This document shows, one piece after another, positions 1 through 10,731 of a stretch of 64,000 bases of DNA. How positions within the stretch are numbered: the first letter of the stretch is position 1; each line of letters starts with the position of its first letter. Below the pieces are notes generated by a model. The model ran no database searches, was not told the origin of the DNA, and saw nothing but the letters and a program-made list of their open reading frames with translations. This DNA is from Alkalicoccus luteus (GTDB lineage: Bacteria; Bacillota; Bacilli; Bacillales; Salisediminibacteriaceae). The stretch is taken from positions 150,515 to 214,514 of the forward strand of contig NZ_JAATHJ010000002.1 of assembly GCF_012034335.1 (NCBI RefSeq), read 5' to 3'. The position numbers and the translations under genes were made by a program.

Positions 1-16
1 TTCACCCCCCCCTGGT

Positions 17-1768
17 TTATTTAGCTTCCTGCATAAATGTATGTTTATCTTTGTACTGCAGATCAAAAATACGACGGTATGCTCCCTGCTGCTGCATCAA
101 TTCATGATGATTTCCGCGCTCAACAATTCGCCCGTTATCCATAACCAAAATTTCATCAGCATGCATAAGAGAGGATATACGGTGTGCAATAATAAACGTC
201 GTTCTTCCTTTCATCACTTCCTGAAATGCTTTCTGAATCTTTACTTCAGTTTCCATATCTACGGCACTCGTTGCATCGTCAAGAATCAGAATGCTAGGGT
301 CAACACAAATGGCCCGGGCGATCGCAATCCGCTGCTTTTGACCGCCTGATAAACCGCCTCCGCGTTCTCCGAGAACCGTGTCATAACCGTCCGGCAGCTG
401 CATGATAAATTCATGTGCATCTGCTCGTTTAGCCGCATCGATAATCTGTTCCATCTCAGCACCTGGATTCCCGTATGAAATATTATCTTTAACGGAGGAA
501 GAAAATAAAAATGACTCCTGAAGGACGACGCCTGTACTGCTTCGGATGGTCCGCAGCGTATAATCAGCGAGCGGCCTGTCATCGATCAATACTTCACCCT
601 GATCGGGCTCGTAAAATCTGGTAATGAGCTGAGTGATCGACGTTTTGCCTGAGCCGGTTGCTCCTATTAATCCAATCGTCATACCAGGTTCTGCCCGGAA
701 GCTGAGGTCCTCAAGCGCTAAATCCTCTTCTTCGTCATAGCGGTGCCTCACCTGTTTAAATTCTACTCTGCCTTCAAGACGGTCTTTAGCAATGGCATCT
801 GGTTTGTCCATAATTTCTTCCGGCTGCTCGAGCACCTGAAGCAGTCTTTCTCCGGAAGCTTTAGCCTGAGAAAATGTATTTACAATAAATCCGAGGTTCA
901 TGAGCGGATTAATAATAAACCAGATTAAGCTGAAAAACGCAACGAGCACACCAGGCTGAATGTCTCCGCTAATGACAAGAAAACCACCGTAGCCAAGAAG
1001 TACTACCACACAAATGTGACCAATCAATTCCATGAACGGAAAATAGGACGCCCAAATATTTGACGTATAAATATATTTATCTTTATAGTCTGTGTTTTTA
1101 TCTTCAAATCTTCCCATCTCATAATTTTCTTTAGAGAGCGATTTTACGGTCGTCATACCGCTTATGTTTTCCTGAACCTTCGTAGTCAGCCCTGCAAAGG
1201 ACTTGCGGATGTCGGTAAATGCAGGATGAACTTTTTTGTCAAACCTATAGACGGTGATAATCAGAAAAGGCATCGCTGCAAGCGTGACGACCGCTAATGA
1301 AGGACTGTAAAAGAACATAATTCCTAAGCTGAGGCCAACAAGCATCACGAGATTAATCAACTGAGCAAACCCGAAAGACAGAAAAAAGCGGAAGCCTTCT
1401 ACATCGGCTGTCAGACGAGACATCAGATCTCCGGTTCTGGCATTATCATAATAACGGAACGGAAGATACTGAAGCTTTTTATAAAGCGCATTACGGAGCT
1501 CGAATACGGCACGAATTCCGAATAAATCACCTAGATATTGATGAAAGTAAACAGCGATCCCTTTGAGCAGCGTTATCACAAAAAAACCTACGGCTACATA
1601 AGGAATCCAGCCGTAGTTCTGATCAAGCACAATGTAGTCTATTGTGATTTGCAGAATGACCGGATAGGCAACGGTGAAGCCTGTCACGGCAAGCAGCAGA
1701 ACGATCGACCAGAAAAAATAGGCTTTAAACGGCCAGTAAAACTGTTTCAATTTCTTAAATGTATCCAT
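17..1768 (-). CDS. ABC exporter half-transporter (membrane domain fused to ATPase), degenerate-site subunit
   Basis: The 583-residue protein has an N-terminal exporter membrane domain with about six hydrophobic segments (residues ~15-310) and a C-terminal ATPase with Walker A GATGSGKT, signature LSGGQ and H-loop IIAHR. The Walker B stretch reads ILILDDATSAVD, so the usual catalytic Glu is Asp. In heterodimeric exporters such as BmrC/BmrD or TM287/288 this Asp marks the degenerate subunit, so I infer a heterodimer. The gene ends 17 bp from the window edge, and the G-rich GGTGA at 1-11 (minus strand) could be the ribosome site of the partner gene. The start is supported by AAGGAGGAA. YknU or YfiB could be the closest B. 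subtilis relatives; the substrate is unknown. Confidence 0.88.
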   Translation of the reverse strand: MDTFKKLKQFYWPFKAYFFWSIVLLLAVTGFTVAYPVILQITIDYIVLDQNYGWIPYVAVGFFVITLLKGIAVYFHQYLGDLFGIRAVFELRNALYKKLQYLPFRYYDNARTGDLMSRLTADVEGFRFFLSFGFAQLINLVMLVGLSLGIMFFYSPSLAVVTLAAMPFLIITVYRFDKKVHPAFTDIRKSFAGLTTKVQENISGMTTVKSLSKENYEMGRFEDKNTDYKDKYIYTSNIWASYFPFMELIGHICVVVLLGYGGFLVISGDIQPGVLVAFFSLIWFIINPLMNLGFIVNTFSQAKASGERLLQVLEQPEEIMDKPDAIAKDRLEGRVEFKQVRHRYDEEEDLALEDLSFRAEPGMTIGLIGATGSGKTSITQLITRFYEPDQGEVLIDDRPLADYTLRTIRSSTGVVLQESFLFSSSVKDNISYGNPGAEMEQIIDAAKRADAHEFIMQLPDGYDTVLGERGGGLSGGQKQRIAIARAICVDPSILILDDATSAVDMETEVKIQKAFQEVMKGRTTFIIAHRISSLMHADEILVMDNGRIVERGNHHELMQQQGAYRRIFDLQYKDKHTFMQEAK

Positions 1769-1981
1769 GATAGTTCCTCCTTCCGACCAATGGCAGTTCT
1801 TCTAATATATCGGTTTCCGAAATAATAATCCAGTACTATATAAAGTCAGATTCGACTGTAACCTGGAATTATCAGGTGATTTCTGAATATTTTCACCTTT
1901 TCACTGGATTATACTCTTTCATACGTCAAAATAGAATGAATATGCCTGCTGAAGAATACCCTGTATATAATCGGTAAATGC

Positions 1982-2019
1982 AAAAAAAGCTGACCAAGTG
2001 TTCAGCCCTGGACAGCTTT
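1982..2019 (-). terminator. Rho-independent terminator after the YuiF-like gene
   Basis: On the minus strand, AAAGCTG and CAGCTTT form the outer stem, with CCA/TGG continuing inside, followed by seven T. It lies directly after the stop codon of the antiporter gene and separates it from the ABC gene. Confidence 0.8.
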
Positions 2020-2023
2020 ATTC

Positions 2024-3364
2024 TCACATAAAAATCATCACCGCTGCCCAGCCGAAAAGCAGCAGTGGAATGTTAAAGTGCAGGAAAGTTGGAACGACGG
2101 TATCCCAGATATGATTATGCTGGCCGTCAGCATTTAACCCGGCAGTAGGTCCCAGCGTGCTGTCAGAAGCCGGACTTCCTGCGTCACCAAGTGCGCCCGC
2201 TGTGCCGATAAGTGCAATGACCGCAAGCGGTGAAAACCCGAGCGATGCCGCCAGCGGAACAAAAATAGCTGCTAATATCGGTACCGTGGCAAATGAGGAG
2301 CCAATCCCCATTGTAATAAATAGGCCGATGAGCAGCATGACAAGTGCTGCCAGCGCCTGCCTGCCATCAAACCACGTTTCTGCCGATGCTACAAGAAGCT
2401 CGACGTGCCCGCTTTCCCGGATCACTTCGGCGAAACCACCTGCAGTAATCATGACAAAACCGATGAAGGCGAGCATTTTCATCCCGTTCGTAATTAGTCC
2501 GTCAGCTTCCTGAAGGGAGTATTTTTTTAGGCCGTGCAGGACTGCGAAATAAACGTAAAGCAGTGTTAATCCTGCAAATACACCAAAGATCATAGAATCT
2601 GACCATATCTGTGCTGCGAGTACCGCAAGAACAGCAAGAGATCCTACTGCTGTTCCGAATGGGGGCGCTTCCCGACGAGTTCCGGCTTCTGCAATTTCCC
2701 TGTTTTCATATGAGCGGTTTTTACGATAGGTTACCAGTATAGCTACGGCCAGTCCTGCGACCATTCCGGCAACAGGGAGTGCCATGGCAAGCGGGATATC
2801 AGCGAGATCGATCGCCATACCGCTTGCTTCCATATTTTCTGAGATCGTCTGATGAAAAATGAGACCGTAGCCCGCTGGCAGCAGAATATAAGGAGCCTTC
2901 AGCCCGAACGTCAATGCGGTTGCTGCTGCCCTGCGATCCAGCAGAAGTTCATTGAACACTTTTAGTAAAGGCGGAATGAGCAGCGGAATAAACGCAATGT
3001 GAACAGGAACCAGATTTTGTGAGAAACACGCGATAAGCGCCGTAGTAAATAGAAGCAGCACTTTAACGAGTGTCGTTTTCCTGGCTTCACCGCGCTTTCC
3101 TAACAGCTTCACTGCCCCTGCCACAAGTTTGTCCGGTATACCAGTGAATGTGATCCCTGCTGCAAAAGCTCCAAGCAGCCCGTAGCTCAACGCGATCTGT
3201 GCATTTGTTCCAAGTCCATCTGAGAACACTTGAATTATTTCGCTTATTCCCATACCGGCAGTGATCCCGCCGGCTGCTGCACCGATGAGAAGAGCTACGA
3301 CAACGTGAACACGCGATAAGCTGAGAATAATCATGACTAATACGGCAACAATAACTGCATTCAT
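2024..3364 (-). CDS. Na+/H+ antiporter-superfamily permease, YuiF-like
   Basis: The 446-residue polytopic protein has about 11-12 hydrophobic segments. It resembles the Na_H_antiporter/YuiF family, annotated variously as a Na+/H+ antiporter or amino-acid transporter. Conserved-looking polar membrane stretches are FSQNLVPVHIAFIPLLIPP (residues ~113-131) and the Gly/Ser/Asp-rich GALGDAGSPASDSTLGPTAG near the C terminus. The start is ATG with AGGAGC upstream, and a terminator follows. The small membrane-protein gene upstream is 83 bp away and could be cotranscribed. The substrate cannot be fixed from sequence; cytoplasmic pH or Na+ homeostasis would fit an alkali-adapted organism but is inference. 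Confidence 0.8.
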   Translation of the reverse strand: MNAVIVAVLVMIILSLSRVHVVVALLIGAAAGGITAGMGISEIIQVFSDGLGTNAQIALSYGLLGAFAAGITFTGIPDKLVAGAVKLLGKRGEARKTTLVKVLLLFTTALIACFSQNLVPVHIAFIPLLIPPLLKVFNELLLDRRAAATALTFGLKAPYILLPAGYGLIFHQTISENMEASGMAIDLADIPLAMALPVAGMVAGLAVAILVTYRKNRSYENREIAEAGTRREAPPFGTAVGSLAVLAVLAAQIWSDSMIFGVFAGLTLLYVYFAVLHGLKKYSLQEADGLITNGMKMLAFIGFVMITAGGFAEVIRESGHVELLVASAETWFDGRQALAALVMLLIGLFITMGIGSSFATVPILAAIFVPLAASLGFSPLAVIALIGTAGALGDAGSPASDSTLGPTAGLNADGQHNHIWDTVVPTFLHFNIPLLLFGWAAVMIFM

Positions 3365-3447
3365 TAAACGGTACGCTCCTGTCTTTATCGTGATAAACCA
3401 CTAATGTAAAAAAGCCTTCATGAGAATATCATGCAGGCGGCAGAAAA

Positions 3448-3870
3448 TCAATGTTTCTTTTTCGTTATCAGATAGACTGGAACGGTATAGAGATAAATGT
3501 GCAGCAGCACTGCTGTTAGAGCAAGCGGTTCTGCTTGTAACAGCCTGCCTGTGAGCTGTGGAAGCTCTGGGGCCGGATAGCTGTAAGTCATCAATTCCAG
3601 GGTCGAAACAAATGGAATAAGCCCTGCTGCAATCATGCTTGAGCCGACAGCCATATAATGACTGAGCTTTACTCCCTTCCATATTGAAAATCCTGCTGCA
3701 AAAGCTGTAACAGCAAATAAAAAAAGCCAAGCAGCAGCATGAAGCGGTTCATGAAGCAAGCGATCTCCCCCCAGTTTCTCTAGACTGTCAGTACCCTGAT
3801 AAATGGAATTAAAACACATGAAATAAGCTGCTATTTCACATCTTACGATCATAGTGAAAACGAATTTCAT
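3448..3870 (-). CDS. hypothetical small membrane protein
   Basis: I do not recognise this 140-residue protein. It shows about four hydrophobic stretches (residues ~1-20, 44-63, 71-92 and 112-135) and ends in a basic tail, KKKH, as expected for a cytoplasmic C terminus. The ATG is preceded by AGAGGGG at a usable distance. It lies between the antiporter gene (83 bp downstream) and the methyltransferase (51 bp upstream), all on the same strand. An overlapping reading frame at 3401-3730 looks like a shadow, because only this frame gives a coherent membrane protein. Confidence 0.5.
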   Translation of the reverse strand: MKFVFTMIVRCEIAAYFMCFNSIYQGTDSLEKLGGDRLLHEPLHAAAWLFLFAVTAFAAGFSIWKGVKLSHYMAVGSSMIAAGLIPFVSTLELMTYSYPAPELPQLTGRLLQAEPLALTAVLLHIYLYTVPVYLITKKKH

Positions 3871-3921
3871 GACAAAACTGCCCCTCTCATGCTAGCAAAA
3901 GGGACAGAATCGTACAAGCCG

Positions 3922-4551
3922 CTACTTTATTGCAGCCGCGATCGTTGCCCGTTTACATGCTGACAAACGGACTTCCACTTCCTGATAGCCGGCAGCTGTC
4001 AATTTGCGCTCAAGCTCCGCTTCAGAAAACCGGTGCCGCCGTTCTGCAATGCGTCCCCATTGCAGCAAACCGTTTCGCTCCTTGTCCGGCAGCTGAAGAG
4101 CGTCCTGTTCTGCGCGTGCTGACGAGAATCCAGGTGCTGGATTCAGCAGTCGCAGCTCGCCACCTCTGCGCTGTACCCGAAACCATTCTGAAAGGGCACG
4201 GTCAGGCTCCGGAAGCAGAAACAAAACGCAGGTGCTGATGACTGCGTCAAATTGTTCGTCAGGGAACGGGAGTTTTTCAACGTCTGCTTGTAAAAACGTA
4301 AGTCCGCTTTCCCCGTGGTGAAGCTGCTTTGCTTCCCTGATCATTTCAGAAGAAAGATCAATCCCCACGCGGTGTTGAAACTGACGGAGCCGCGCTGCAA
4401 GTCTGCCTGTTCCGCACCCGGAATCCAACAGCTCTTCACCTGATAAGTTCCTGCATGTTTCATCTTGAAGCCGGATAAACCAGGAGGAGGCTGCCATTTG
4501 ATCGAAAAAGTTTGTTTTGTTATCAAAGTCTTCTGCGGTAAATCTTCTCAT
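3922..4551 (-). CDS. class I SAM-dependent methyltransferase at the 3' end of the pyr operon
   Basis: The 209-residue protein has the SAM-binding motif LLDSGCGTG (residues ~42-50), the acidic post-motif GIDLSSEMI and motif II-like FDAVISTCVLFLL, typical of the UbiE/Methyltransf_11 group. The longer frame begins at 4584, but the ATG at 4551 is preferred because AAGGAG lies 9 bases before it. That Shine-Dalgarno sequence is made by the last codons of pyrE, and the ATG comes 5 bases after the pyrE stop, so translation is probably coupled. This gene is not part of the standard B. subtilis pyr operon. The methyl acceptor is unknown. Confidence 0.8.
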   Translation of the reverse strand: MRRFTAEDFDNKTNFFDQMAASSWFIRLQDETCRNLSGEELLDSGCGTGRLAARLRQFQHRVGIDLSSEMIREAKQLHHGESGLTFLQADVEKLPFPDEQFDAVISTCVLFLLPEPDRALSEWFRVQRRGGELRLLNPAPGFSSARAEQDALQLPDKERNGLLQWGRIAERRHRFSEAELERKLTAAGYQEVEVRLSACKRATIAAAIK

Positions 4552-4556
4552 GCCGG

Positions 4557-5192
4557 TCAACTCCTTGTAAAAGCGTCGCTCCATCCGGCAGGATCCGTAT
4601 TCCAGCTGGCTAGCCTGTCTGCGTCTGCTTCGGAAATAAGTCCTTTGCGTTCTGCAGCCTTGAGCAGGACGGAGAAGGAGGTTAATGCTTCAACTGGATA
4701 GGAGCGGTCTTTCGTTTGTTCATGAAGCATCTGCAAATCATATGTAAAAATGGCCGCTATGCCAACCGGTATGCCGCCTTCTGCCTGAACAGCATCGGCT
4801 GCTTTCAGTGCGGACCCACCGGTAGAGAGCAGATCTTCAATAACCAATACTTTCGCTCCCTCTAGAAGATTTCCCTCTATTTTATTTTTCCGACCGTGAG
4901 ATTTTGGTGAACTGCGAACATATATCATTGGCAGTTCTGCCTGATCAGCTGCCCAGGCAGCGTGCGGTATCCCTGCAGTTGCTGTTCCTGCAATAACATC
5001 TGCATCGAGCTCCCGTGCTTTTTCAGCAAACCATGCAGCAATTTGTTTACGGCCTTCCGGGTGCCCCATAAGTAATCGGTTGTCACAGTATATTGGTGAG
5101 CGGAGACCGGAGCTCCATGTAAATGGGTTTTCCGGGGAAAGCACAACTGCCTCGATTTCAAGCAGAAGTTCTGCTGCCTTAAACTCGTTCAT
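4557..5192 (-). CDS. pyrE: orotate phosphoribosyltransferase
   Basis: PyrE joins orotate to PRPP to give OMP, the fifth step of UMP synthesis. The 211-residue product carries the N-terminal FTWSSGLRSPIYCDNR region and the PRPP-binding loop VLVIEDLLSTGGSAL. The open frame extends to 5378, but the ATG at 5192 with AAAGGAGT upstream gives the normal family length. It overlaps the end of pyrF by 14 bp, and its last codons supply the ribosome site of the following methyltransferase gene. Confidence 0.96.
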   Translation of the reverse strand: MNEFKAAELLLEIEAVVLSPENPFTWSSGLRSPIYCDNRLLMGHPEGRKQIAAWFAEKARELDADVIAGTATAGIPHAAWAADQAELPMIYVRSSPKSHGRKNKIEGNLLEGAKVLVIEDLLSTGGSALKAADAVQAEGGIPVGIAAIFTYDLQMLHEQTKDRSYPVEALTSFSVLLKAAERKGLISEADADRLASWNTDPAGWSDAFTRS

Positions 5193-5892
5193 TGTTAAGC
5201 CACTCCTTTTGTATTGCCTGATAAGCTCTCGCCGGATCGCTGCTTCTTGTAATCTCGCGCCCGCAAACAATTGCATCTGCTCCGGCCGCTGCTGCATGAG
5301 CGGGCGTCGCCGTTCTGACCTGATCATGTCCTGCTGCATGGATCGATCTGATACCCGGTGTGACACAAAGAAAATCACTTCCGCAGGCTACTTTAATCTG
5401 TCTGGTTTCATGAACGGAGCAGACTACTCCGTCCAGACCACTCTCTTTTGTCAAAGCTGCAAGCTGATTAACAGAGCGCTCTAAACCAGATGTCATTCCC
5501 TGCTCCTCGATAACTTGCTGATCGGATGTACTCGTCAACTGCGTAACGGCTATAAGGGAGGGACGACCGGAGGAGTCCGAACCGATTTCGAGACCTTCCC
5601 GGGCTGCCTCCATCATGCGTCTGCCGCCAAGCGCATGAACATTTACAAGATCAATTCCGGATGCAGCAACGATTATCATGGCCCGCTTCACAGTTTCAGG
5701 TATGTCATGCATCTTCACGTCCAGAAAAACACCGTGCCCGTTATGTTTAACGCGATCAACAAAGGAGAGCCCTTCTTTATAAAACAGTTCCATGCCGATT
5801 TTGACATAAACGCCGCTTCCGAGCTGATCAAGAAGCCGGAATGCTTTTGCTTTATTTTCTACATCAAGTGCTACGATAAGGGAACGCTGCAC
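5179..5892 (-). CDS. pyrF: orotidine-5'-phosphate decarboxylase
   Basis: PyrF decarboxylates OMP to UMP, the last step of the pathway. The 237-residue TIM-barrel protein has the catalytic Asp-Lys-x-x-Asp array in [13 protein letters not shown], with N-terminal LIVALD and phosphate-binding VTPGIR. It starts with GTG behind AAGGAG, overlaps the end of pyrD by 22 bp and overlaps pyrE by 14 bp. The tight overlaps suggest translational coupling. Confidence 0.96.
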   Translation of the reverse strand: MQRSLIVALDVENKAKAFRLLDQLGSGVYVKIGMELFYKEGLSFVDRVKHNGHGVFLDVKMHDIPETVKRAMIIVAASGIDLVNVHALGGRRMMEAAREGLEIGSDSSGRPSLIAVTQLTSTSDQQVIEEQGMTSGLERSVNQLAALTKESGLDGVVCSVHETRQIKVACGSDFLCVTPGIRSIHAAGHDQVRTATPAHAAAAGADAIVCGREITRSSDPARAYQAIQKEWLNNERV

Positions 5893-6803
5893 GACTTCCA
5901 GCTCCTTCCTGTTAATTCTGAAACGTGGGAAATCTGTCGTTTTTCAAGCCATTCATCTAATTCTCCAATCAGCTCCGGACAAATAAAAGGATTTTGAAAA
6001 TTAGCAGTTCCTACTGCTACAGCAGAAGCTCCAGCACTTAAAAAGTCAATAATATCTTCTACTGAGGAAATGCCTCCCATGCCGATTATAGGAAGATCCG
6101 TCCGCTGACTGACTTCGTAAATCATTCGAATCGCTACTGGCTTAACTGCAGGACCGGAAAGTCCGCCGGTTTTGTTTGCCAGAACAGGCCTTCCCGTTTC
6201 GGTATCAAGACGCATGCCGATCAGCGTATTAATCATGCTTAAACCTGAGGCTCCTGCTTTTTCAACTGATGTTGCTATAGCTGCGATGTCTCCGGTATTC
6301 GGGGACAGCTTCACATAAACAGGCTTTGCAGAAACTTCGCACACGGCTCTCGTTACTTCAGCAGCCAGCTGCGGATCATTGCCGAATTGAATGCCTCCTT
6401 CTTTCACATTCGGACATGAGATATTAAGCTCCAGCGCGCCAACCTCCTGCGCCGCTGCCATAACGGCTGCAGCTTCGCAGTAATCGTCAATAGAAGTGCC
6501 GGCAATGTTAGCAAGCACTGGAATGCCTGCTTTTCCACAGTGGCCGAGATGCTCTTCCCTGATTGCTTTGGCGCCTGGATTTTGAAGACCGATCGCATTG
6601 AGCATTCCGCTGTCCGTCTCAGCTACTCTCGGAACCGGATTTCCGCGTCTGGGCTCCGGTGTAGCTGCTTTTACAGCAGCAGCTCCGAGCACTGAGAGAT
6701 CGTACAAATCAGCAAATTCTGCACCGAAAGCAAAGCAGCCAGAAGCTGGCATCACCGGGTTTTTCATGTCTAGTCCCGGAAGTTTAGTTTTCAATCTGCT
6801 CAC
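5871..6803 (-). CDS. pyrD: dihydroorotate dehydrogenase, class 1B catalytic subunit
   Basis: PyrD oxidises dihydroorotate to orotate with FMN and passes electrons to PyrK. Visible family features are [24 protein letters not shown] with the catalytic Cys, the substrate-binding Asn-rich loops and [20 protein letters not shown] for FMN phosphate. The frame runs to 6845, but the start is placed at the GTG at 6803: AAGGGAGTGG precedes it and the protein then begins with [13 protein letters not shown], as in B. subtilis PyrD. This gives 310 residues. The GTG overlaps the pyrK stop by 4 bp. Confidence 0.95.
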   Translation of the reverse strand: MSRLKTKLPGLDMKNPVMPASGCFAFGAEFADLYDLSVLGAAAVKAATPEPRRGNPVPRVAETDSGMLNAIGLQNPGAKAIREEHLGHCGKAGIPVLANIAGTSIDDYCEAAAVMAAAQEVGALELNISCPNVKEGGIQFGNDPQLAAEVTRAVCEVSAKPVYVKLSPNTGDIAAIATSVEKAGASGLSMINTLIGMRLDTETGRPVLANKTGGLSGPAVKPVAIRMIYEVSQRTDLPIIGMGGISSVEDIIDFLSAGASAVAVGTANFQNPFICPELIGELDEWLEKRQISHVSELTGRSWKSCSVPLS

Positions 6804-7543
6804 AGCTGAACCACTCCCTTCTCGAAAACAGGACCATCGCTGCAAATTTTGACGTAGCCGCCGTCTTTTTTATCGCACACACATGCAAAACAGGCACCGA
6901 TTCCGCATCCCATTCGTTCTTCCAGCGAGACATATCCTGGCGCCTCGATATTTTCCTGAAGCGGATGCAGCATCGCTTTCGGTCCGCACGCATAAAAGGT
7001 GTCAAACTCCGAATTCATTAACGCAGCATCCGTGACGTATCCTTTCGTTCCATACGTTCCATCCTCCGTTGTTACCTCAACCTCTCCATACTGCCTCAGT
7101 TCATCCGCCAAAAATACATCCTCTGCAGATCGGAAGCCGATCACTGATTTAACACGAATTCCGTTTTTTACGAGCTCTTCTGCAAGAAAATGAAGCGGCG
7201 GCACCCCTACCCCGCCGCCTACGAGCAGCGCTGTTCCATCATCGAGCAAAGGAAACCCTGAACCGAGCGGTCCAAAAACATCAATCGTATCGCCAACGCG
7301 TACTGATGCTATCGCTTCAGTTCCAGCTCCCGATGCTCTGAATATGATGACGCACGTTTGGTCATCTGCGGCGCTGATACTGATTGGTCTTCTTAACAGC
7401 ATCGCTCTTCCATCTCCTGCCTGAACGTGCAAAAAGCGGCCGGGCGAGCATCGAGGCGGAATATGTGACCCTTCCAGCGTAAATTTATAGACGTTTGCAG
7501 CAACCTCTTCCTTTTTAGCGAGCTTCAGCTTTTCTTTGATCAT
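6800..7543 (-). CDS. pyrK: dihydroorotate dehydrogenase electron-transfer subunit (FAD, [2Fe-2S])
   Basis: PyrK carries electrons from the PyrD flavin to NAD+. The 247-residue protein has an FAD-binding domain with RRPISIS, a nucleotide-binding GGGVGVPPL and a C-terminal iron-sulfur motif, [12 protein letters not shown] followed by a fourth Cys in KICSDGPVF. Its ATG overlaps the stop codon of pyrAB (ATGA), and its end overlaps pyrD by 4 bp, matching their stoichiometric complex. Confidence 0.95.
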   Translation of the reverse strand: MIKEKLKLAKKEEVAANVYKFTLEGSHIPPRCSPGRFLHVQAGDGRAMLLRRPISISAADDQTCVIIFRASGAGTEAIASVRVGDTIDVFGPLGSGFPLLDDGTALLVGGGVGVPPLHFLAEELVKNGIRVKSVIGFRSAEDVFLADELRQYGEVEVTTEDGTYGTKGYVTDAALMNSEFDTFYACGPKAMLHPLQENIEAPGYVSLEERMGCGIGACFACVCDKKDGGYVKICSDGPVFEKGVVQL

Positions 7544-10500
7544 ACGGTCACCGCCTTTTTCTCCCTTACCGGGATCGTGCTGAAGTGCATGGATTCGATA
7601 ACCTGCAGCACTGCTCTTGTCGTATCAAGAGAAGTATTGCATACAATTCCACGTTCCACTGCCTCCCGTCGAATTCTGAAACCATCTGTGGCGGGCTTCT
7701 TTCCTGTCGTTAATGTATTAACAATATAGTGCACTTCACGTCTTGAGATGACGTCCAGCATGTCCGGCTTTCCTCCGCCGACCTTGTAAACAGTTTCGGA
7801 AGGAATTCCAAGTCCTCTCAAGTACGCCGCCGTTCCAGGAGTTGCTGTAATGTCAAAACCAAGCTGATGAAAGCGTTGTGCAAGAACGCCCGCTTCTTCT
7901 TTATCCTGATCTGCAATAGTAAAAAGCACCTTTCCGTGCAGCGGCACATCCATACCGGATGCTACCAGTCCTTTATACAGAGCTTTTTCCAGTGAATGAT
8001 CACGTCCCATGACTTCACCTGTAGATTTCATTTCAGGGCCCAGCGTTATGTCGACACTGCGCAGCTTTTGAAAAGAGAAGACAGGAACTTTAACTGACAC
8101 TTCTTCAGGCTCTTCCAGCAGGCCAGATGTGAAGCCTTGATCCCGGAGTGATTGGCCAAGCAGACTTTTTACAGCTGCTTCCGCCATATTCATCTCCGTA
8201 ATCTTGCTCAAAAACGGTACCGTTCTGCTTGAACGCGGATTCACTTCCAGCACATACACATCGTCTTCCTGAATGACAAACTGGATGTTCATGAGTCCTT
8301 TCACCTGAAATCCTCTTGCCAGTTTAATCGTGTATTCAATTAATTTCTCTTTTACGAGGTCACTGATGTTTTGAGGCGGGTAGACGGCAATAGAGTCTCC
8401 CGAATGGACACCCGCCCGCTCTATATGCTCCATAATGCCTGGGATGACAACCGTATCGCCATCACAAACGGCATCGACCTCCACTTCTTTCCCGACAAGG
8501 TACTTATCGATAAGCACTGGGTAATTGTGATTGACCTTTACCGCCTTTTGCATATAGGTGACAAGCTCTGACTCATGATAAAGAATCTGCATCGCTCGTC
8601 CGCCTAACACGTATGATGGTCTGATTAAGACCGGGTAACCGATGCCGGCTGCGATAGCTGCGGCTTCTGATACTGACACAGCTGTTCTTCCCTCTGGCTG
8701 CGGGATCCCCAGCCGCTGCAGAGTAGCTTCAAACTTATCACGGTCTTCACATGCATCAAGAAATTCGAGTGCTGTACCAATGATCGGTACGCCTCGCTTA
8801 TCTAATTCCCCTGCCAGATTCAGAGCCGTCTGTCCGCCGAACTGGACAATAACCCCTTCCGGTTTCTCGTGCCGGATGACATTCATTACATCTTCAATCG
8901 TCAGCGGCTCAAAATAGAGCTTGTCCGAAATTTCGAAATCCGTTGAGACTGTCTCCGGGTTATTATTCATAATAATCGCTTCCCGGCCGCTTTCTTTAAT
9001 GGTTTTGACAGTGTGAACCGTGGCATAGTCAAATTCAATGCCTTGTCCAATACGAATCGGGCCGGAACCGAGTACCAGAATGGAAGGCTTTGATGTCACC
9101 ACAGATTCGTTTTCCTCTTCAAACGTACTGTAGTAGTACGGCGTTGCAGATTCGAACTCTCCTGCACATGTATCAACCATTTTGAAGACAGGATAGAGCG
9201 CCTGTTCTTCCTGCATCGATTCCAGCACATCGGTCTCTGTTCCGGAGAAGTAAGCAACTGCCTGATTAGAGAAGCCTGCTTCTTTTACTTCTTTGAAAAG
9301 ATCTTTCGTCAGCTCTTCTGTCTTCAATCGTTGCTCGAGCTGCACAATTTCCTGTATTTCGTAAAGGAAATAAAGGTCGACAGCCGTGACTTCATGGATC
9401 TCCTCTGGTGTCCAGTCTCTGCGAAGCGCCTCTGCACAATAAAGGAGCCGTTCATCGTCCTGAGCAGCTAGTTTTCCTCTCAGATCGGTCCCATCAGCAT
9501 CTTCAGGCATCAAGTGAAACAGTCCGATTTCGGCAGAACGGACGGCCTTGAGCAAGGATTCCGAAAGTGTCCTGCCGATCGCCATCACCTCACCGGTCGC
9601 TTTCATCTGAGAGCCGAGCGTACGGTTTGCCGAGTCGAATTTATCAAAGGGAAACCTTGGCCATTTCGTCACGACATAATCAAGCGCTGGTTCGAAGCTG
9701 GCAAATGTATTTTTCGTAACTGGATTTTGAAGCTCGTCCAGTCTGTATCCGACCGCAATTTTTGCAGACAGTTTTGCAATTGGATATCCCGTTGCTTTTG
9801 ATGCGAGCGCTGACGATCGGCTGACACGCGGATTCACTTCAATGATGTAGTAGTCCTCACTATGCGGATCAATGGCGCACTGGACGTTACAGCCGCCTTC
9901 GATGCCAAGGGCAGAAATAATCTCAAGAGAAGCTGTGCGGAGCATTTGATACTCTCTGTCAGACAATGTCTGACTCGGCGCTGCTACGATCGAATCTCCT
10001 GTATGAACGCCGACAGGGTCCAGATTTTCCATGTTACAAACTACAATTGCCTGTCCGCTCTTATCGCGCATCACTTCATATTCTACTTCTTTAAAGCCGG
10101 CGATACTTTTTTCGATCAGACACTGATTCACAGGGCTTGCATAAAGTCCCTGAGCAGTTATATCTCTCAGCTCTTCATCCGTGTGTGCCATTCCCCCGCC
10201 AGTTCCACCGAGCGTATATGCAGGGCGGACGATAACCGGCAGTCCGATCGTATCAGCGAAGGCTTCCGCTTCTTCGACTGAATGAACAATTTCACTATCA
10301 GGCACCGGCTGTGAAATGCTGTGCATCAGCTCCCTGAATGCCTCTCTGTCTTCTGCCTGTCGGATTGCATCCAAATCAGTTCCGAGCAGCTCAATATTGT
10401 AGCGCCCCAGTATTCCTTGTTTCTCCAATTCCATCACGAGGTTCAATCCGGTTTGTCCACCAAGAGTAGCAATGATGCCATCCGGGCGTTCCCGGCGAAT

Positions 10501-10731
10501 CACAGATGTCACGAATTCGGGTGTGAGCGGTTCAATATAGACACTGTCAGCTGTTGCAGCATCGGTCATGATTGTCGCTGGATTCGAGTTGACCAGCACG
10601 ACTTCATAGCCTTCTTCCTTCAATGCCTGACAAGCCTGCGTGCCCGCGTAATCAAATTCAGCCGCCTGGCCGATAATGATCGGTCCGGATCCTACTACAA
10701 GTATCTTTTGAATGTCTTTACGTTTAGGCAT
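7540..10731 (-). CDS. pyrAB: carbamoyl-phosphate synthase large subunit, pyrimidine-specific
   Basis: This enzyme makes carbamoyl phosphate from bicarbonate, ATP and the ammonia released by PyrAA. The 1063-residue product shows the duplicated ATP-grasp architecture: [17 protein letters not shown] in the first half and [16 protein letters not shown] in the second. A C-terminal MGS-like regulatory domain starts around residue 935 ([12 protein letters not shown]). The frame is open to 10833, but the start is the ATG at 10731 behind AGGGGG, beginning MPKRKDI. It overlaps pyrAA by 8 bp and pyrK by 4 bp. Confidence 0.96.
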   Translation of the reverse strand: MPKRKDIQKILVVGSGPIIIGQAAEFDYAGTQACQALKEEGYEVVLVNSNPATIMTDAATADSVYIEPLTPEFVTSVIRRERPDGIIATLGGQTGLNLVMELEKQGILGRYNIELLGTDLDAIRQAEDREAFRELMHSISQPVPDSEIVHSVEEAEAFADTIGLPVIVRPAYTLGGTGGGMAHTDEELRDITAQGLYASPVNQCLIEKSIAGFKEVEYEVMRDKSGQAIVVCNMENLDPVGVHTGDSIVAAPSQTLSDREYQMLRTASLEIISALGIEGGCNVQCAIDPHSEDYYIIEVNPRVSRSSALASKATGYPIAKLSAKIAVGYRLDELQNPVTKNTFASFEPALDYVVTKWPRFPFDKFDSANRTLGSQMKATGEVMAIGRTLSESLLKAVRSAEIGLFHLMPEDADGTDLRGKLAAQDDERLLYCAEALRRDWTPEEIHEVTAVDLYFLYEIQEIVQLEQRLKTEELTKDLFKEVKEAGFSNQAVAYFSGTETDVLESMQEEQALYPVFKMVDTCAGEFESATPYYYSTFEEENESVVTSKPSILVLGSGPIRIGQGIEFDYATVHTVKTIKESGREAIIMNNNPETVSTDFEISDKLYFEPLTIEDVMNVIRHEKPEGVIVQFGGQTALNLAGELDKRGVPIIGTALEFLDACEDRDKFEATLQRLGIPQPEGRTAVSVSEAAAIAAGIGYPVLIRPSYVLGGRAMQILYHESELVTYMQKAVKVNHNYPVLIDKYLVGKEVEVDAVCDGDTVVIPGIMEHIERAGVHSGDSIAVYPPQNISDLVKEKLIEYTIKLARGFQVKGLMNIQFVIQEDDVYVLEVNPRSSRTVPFLSKITEMNMAEAAVKSLLGQSLRDQGFTSGLLEEPEEVSVKVPVFSFQKLRSVDITLGPEMKSTGEVMGRDHSLEKALYKGLVASGMDVPLHGKVLFTIADQDKEEAGVLAQRFHQLGFDITATPGTAAYLRGLGIPSETVYKVGGGKPDMLDVISRREVHYIVNTLTTGKKPATDGFRIRREAVERGIVCNTSLDTTRAVLQVIESMHFSTIPVREKKAVTV

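Noticed and set aside
3087..3401. Frame overlapping the start of the antiporter gene
   Set aside because: It is a low-complexity Cys/Ser/Arg-rich shadow of a clear membrane protein on the same strand.
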